A stretch of 6,917 nucleotides of DNA from Pseudomonadota bacterium (GTDB lineage Bacteria > Pseudomonadota > Alphaproteobacteria > Kiloniellales > J153). Below the pieces are notes generated by a model. The model was not told where the DNA came from and ran no database searches. It saw nothing but the letters and a program-made list of their open reading frames with translations. The position numbers and the translations under genes are program-made. The stretch spans positions 1 through 6,917 of the forward strand of contig JACZWN010000179.1 in the NCBI GenBank assembly GCA_022572105.1. The letters are read 5' to 3'. Shown here piece after piece: positions 4,905 to 6,917 of this stretch. Position 1 is the first letter of the stretch; the number at the start of each line of letters is the position of its first letter.

Positions 4905-5650
4905 CCCGCTACAAGCTGACCCTCGAATACGACGGGCGCGGCTTCGTCGGCTGGCAGCGCCAGGACAACGGGCCGTCGATCCAGCAGGCCCTGGAGGACG
5001 CCATCGAGCGCTTCTCGGGCGAGCGCGTCGCGGTGACCGGGGCGGGGCGCACCGACGCCGGGGTTCACGCCCTCGGCCAGGTGGCGCATTTCGATCTCGC
5101 CGCCGCGCGTGACCCGGACGAGGTGTTCGGGGCGCTCAACCATCATCTCAAGCCGGCGGCCATCGCCGTGCTCGCCGCCGAGGCCGCAGATGACGACTTT
5201 CACGCCCGGTTTTCGGCCCTCGGGCGGCGCTACCGCTATCGCATCGTCAACCGCCGCGCGCCACTGACCCATGAACTGGGGTTGGCGTGGCAGGTGCCGC
5301 AGGCCCTGGACGAAGCGGCCATGGCCGAGGCCGCCGCGCGGCTGGTCGGACGACACGACTTCACCACCTTTCGCTCGGTCCATTGCCAGGCGGACAGTCC
5401 GGTGCGGACGCTCGACCTGTTATCGGTGGAGCGCGATGGCGCGCGGCTGTTCATCCGTGCCGCCGCGCGCTCCTTCCTCCATCATCAGGTGCGGTCGATG
5501 GTGGGATGCCTGGCGCTGGTCGGCATGGGGCGCTGGACGCCGGATGATGTCGAGGCGGCACTGGTGGCGCGGGACCGGGCGCAGCTCGGCCTCAACGCGC
5601 CATCCGACGGGCTGTTCTTCGTCCGGGCGGATTACCCCGACGAAGGCTGA
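4901..5650 (+). CDS. truA: tRNA pseudouridine(38-40) synthase TruA
   Basis: TruA converts uridines 38-40 in the anticodon stem-loop of many tRNAs to pseudouridine. The protein has 249 residues, normal for the family. The start MTRYKLTLEYDGRGFVGWQRQ is typical, and the catalytic Asp is D52 in VTGAGRTDAGVHALGQVAHF (45-64). Later blocks include DFHARFSALGRRYRYRI, GRHDFTTFRSVHC and SFLHHQVRSMVGCLALVG, all characteristic. GGGAG at 4889-4893 is a good ribosome binding site for the ATG at 4901, which overlaps the fmt stop. Unlike the genes to its left, 7 of its 10 His codons are CAT and it contains a TTA leucine codon at 5420-5422. Its last 19 bases overlap the end of the methyltransferase gene on the other strand. 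Confidence 0.96.
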   Translation: MTRYKLTLEYDGRGFVGWQRQDNGPSIQQALEDAIERFSGERVAVTGAGRTDAGVHALGQVAHFDLAAARDPDEVFGALNHHLKPAAIAVLAAEAADDDFHARFSALGRRYRYRIVNRRAPLTHELGLAWQVPQALDEAAMAEAAARLVGRHDFTTFRSVHCQADSPVRTLDLLSVERDGARLFIRAAARSFLHHQVRSMVGCLALVGMGRWTPDDVEAALVARDRAQLGLNAPSDGLFFVRADYPDEG

Positions 5651-6828
5651 CGCACGAAGCGCGCCGCCAGTTCGACATGGGTCGACCAGCGGAACTGCCC
5701 CACCGGTTGCACCCATTCGAGCGACCAACCCTGATCGACCATCATCCGCGCGTCGCGCGCGAAGCTCGACGGGTTGCACGACACATAGGCCACCGCACCG
5801 ACGGCCGCGCTGGCCAGCGCCTCGGCCTGATCGCGTGCGCCGGCCCGCGGCGGATCGAGCACGATCGCATCAAAGCGATCGAGTTCCGCCTTGGTCAGCG
5901 GCCGGCGATAAAGGTCGCGATGCTCGGCGAAAACCGCACGTCCGCAAGCATTGGCCGCCCCCTTCAGCGACAGGATAGCGTCGCGCGCACCCTCGGCGGC
6001 ATAGACCTTGCCCGGCAAGGCAAGTGCGAAGGTGCCGAGACCGGCAAACAGGTCGGCCGTCGTGCGGGGATTGCCGACCGCTTCGGTGACGGCCGCCACC
6101 AGCGCGGCTTCACCGTCACGCGTCGCTTGCAGGAAAGCGCCGGGGGGCAAAGGCACGCCGACGCCGCCGAGGGTGATCGTCACCGGCTCGGGCTCCCAAC
6201 GGGTCTCGGGGCCCATTCCGTCATCGACCGCGAAACGCGCCACCCCGTGACGCTCGCAGAAACCGATGATCGCCTCGGCGGCCTCCAGGCCATCGGGCGA
6301 AAAGCTCGTGACCAGAATATCGGCGCCCTGATCGGCCAGCGTCAGATGGACGTCGCCACGCCGCTTGAACCCCAGCCGCTGGAGCAGCCCCCGCAGCGGC
6401 GCGACCAGCGCAAAGAGCTCGGGGGCCAGGATATGGCACTCGACGATATCGACGATGGCGTGGCTCTTCTCCTCCGAAAAGCCGATCAGGACGCGGCCGC
6501 CCTTGGTTTCGGCATGGAGGGTCGCGCGGCGGCGGCTGCGTGGCGGCGAGAGATGCGCCGGCCGCAGCGGCGCCGTCAGCCCTTGCGCGTCGAGGGCGGA
6601 GGCGATCCGGTCGGTGACGAAGCCCGCATAGCTTTCATCGTCGAGATGCTGGAGCTGGCATCCGCCACAGCGCGGGAAATGACCGCAGGGCGGCGTCTGA
6701 TGGTGCGGGCCCGGCACGACGGAGCCGTCGGCGGACAGGGTGTCGCCGGGGGCGGCAAATGCGGCATGACGCCCGTTTTCGGTCACGCCGTCGCCACGCG
6801 CGGCGACGCGGATAATGATATCGCTCAT
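5632..6828 (-). CDS. Class I SAM-dependent 23S rRNA (uracil-5-)-methyltransferase, RlmC/RlmD-like
   Basis: This enzyme family makes 5-methyluridine in RNA using S-adenosylmethionine. The protein has 398 residues. Four cysteines fit the 4Fe-4S site of RlmC/RlmD: C48-x5-C54-x2-C57 (CGHFPRCGGCQLQH) and C131 (VECHILAP); TrmA lacks such a cluster. FLQAT (232-236) and DLFAGLGTFAL (259-269) form the SAM site. DPPRAGA (325-331) and VSCNPSSFARD contain the nucleophile C351, and E386 in THVELAARF is the expected general base. So it should be active on rRNA; which uridine cannot be told from sequence. The part before the first cysteine is short (47 residues, about 80 in E. coli RlmD), so the TRAM RNA-binding domain is reduced to GDGVTENGRHAAFAAPGD. 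AGAGG precedes the ATG by nine bases. It follows an unidentified gene by five bases. Ten of 13 His codons are CAT. Confidence 0.92.
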   Translation of the reverse strand: MSDIIIRVAARGDGVTENGRHAAFAAPGDTLSADGSVVPGPHHQTPPCGHFPRCGGCQLQHLDDESYAGFVTDRIASALDAQGLTAPLRPAHLSPPRSRRRATLHAETKGGRVLIGFSEEKSHAIVDIVECHILAPELFALVAPLRGLLQRLGFKRRGDVHLTLADQGADILVTSFSPDGLEAAEAIIGFCERHGVARFAVDDGMGPETRWEPEPVTITLGGVGVPLPPGAFLQATRDGEAALVAAVTEAVGNPRTTADLFAGLGTFALALPGKVYAAEGARDAILSLKGAANACGRAVFAEHRDLYRRPLTKAELDRFDAIVLDPPRAGARDQAEALASAAVGAVAYVSCNPSSFARDARMMVDQGWSLEWVQPVGQFRWSTHVELAARFVRQPSSG

Positions 6829-6833
6829 GGCGA

Positions 6834-6917
6834 TCAGCCTCTGACGGCGGAAAGCGCGTCTGCCAAGTCGTCGGCGATGAATGCCCGGCCGCAGCGACGG
6901 GCGGCCCGGCCATGAAG
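6834..6917 (-). CDS. C-terminal end of an unidentified gene (cut by window edge)
   Basis: A minus-strand frame is open from the right edge (first codon at 6917-6915) to a TGA at 6836-6834. It encodes 27 residues with the protein-like ending RCGRAFIADDLADALSAVRG. The stop lies five bases before the methyltransferase ATG, so the two are probably cotranscribed and perhaps translationally coupled. In some alphaproteobacteria the gene upstream of this methyltransferase is a TlyA-type rRNA methylase, but this tail does not look like a TlyA C-terminus to me. I do not recognise the family, and the fragment is too short for a functional call. Confidence 0.5.
   Translation of the reverse strand, partial: LHGRAARRCGRAFIADDLADALSAVRG

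Noticed and set aside
5677..6915. Long open frame (412 codons) on the plus strand opposite the methyltransferase
   Set aside because: Antisense shadow in GC-rich DNA; the minus strand carries the iron-sulfur and SAM motifs.
1..6917. CRISPR array, tRNA or rRNA gene, insertion sequence, defence or toxin-antitoxin system
   Set aside because: None of their signatures appears: no regularly spaced repeats, no cloverleaf, no transposase; every full-length gene belongs to a known housekeeping family.

Overview
The window looks like ordinary chromosomal DNA from a GC-rich alphaproteobacterium. The evidence is the strongly GC-rich coding sequence, the alphaproteobacterial type of DnaX (tau) C-terminal domain, and the familiar dnaX-ybaB-recR and def-fmt-truA gene orders. 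The family and order are inferred from memory of protein style only: most genes look Rhodospirillales-like, while the last methyltransferase looks more like sphingomonad homologues.

Layout. Positions 1-1558 (+) hold the 3' part of dnaX, then ybaB (4-base ATGA overlap), then recR: a replication and recombinational-repair operon. Positions 1559-1691 are a sharply AT-rich spacer between convergent genes. Positions 1692-2801 (-) hold rmuC, a membrane-anchored nuclease-fold protein. Positions 2802-3340 are a 539-base divergent spacer with a probable def promoter, a 19-base tandem repeat and a possible relic of a small gene. Positions 3341-5650 (+) hold def, fmt and truA, a translation and tRNA-modification operon; fmt and truA overlap by ATGA, and def and fmt are bridged by a 24-codon mini-ORF. 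Positions 5632-6828 (-) hold an iron-sulfur 23S rRNA m5U-type methyltransferase (RlmC/RlmD-like) that overlaps truA tail to tail by 19 bases. Positions 6834-6917 (-) are the last 27 codons of an unidentified gene just upstream of it.

How the genes work together. DnaX tau, YbaB and RecR belong to replication, nucleoid structure and gap repair, and RmuC is also linked to DNA rearrangement control. Def removes the formyl group that Fmt places on initiator Met-tRNA. TruA makes tRNA pseudouridines and the methyltransferase modifies 23S rRNA, so the right half is about translation.

I see no undescribed defence, mobile or biosynthetic system here. The points that stand out are: a switch in histidine codon preference between fmt and truA, continuing through the methyltransferase; several short in-frame tandem duplications, including a 27-base one inside recR; the doubly overlapping mini-ORF between def and fmt; and the relic-like ORF in the rmuC-def spacer.
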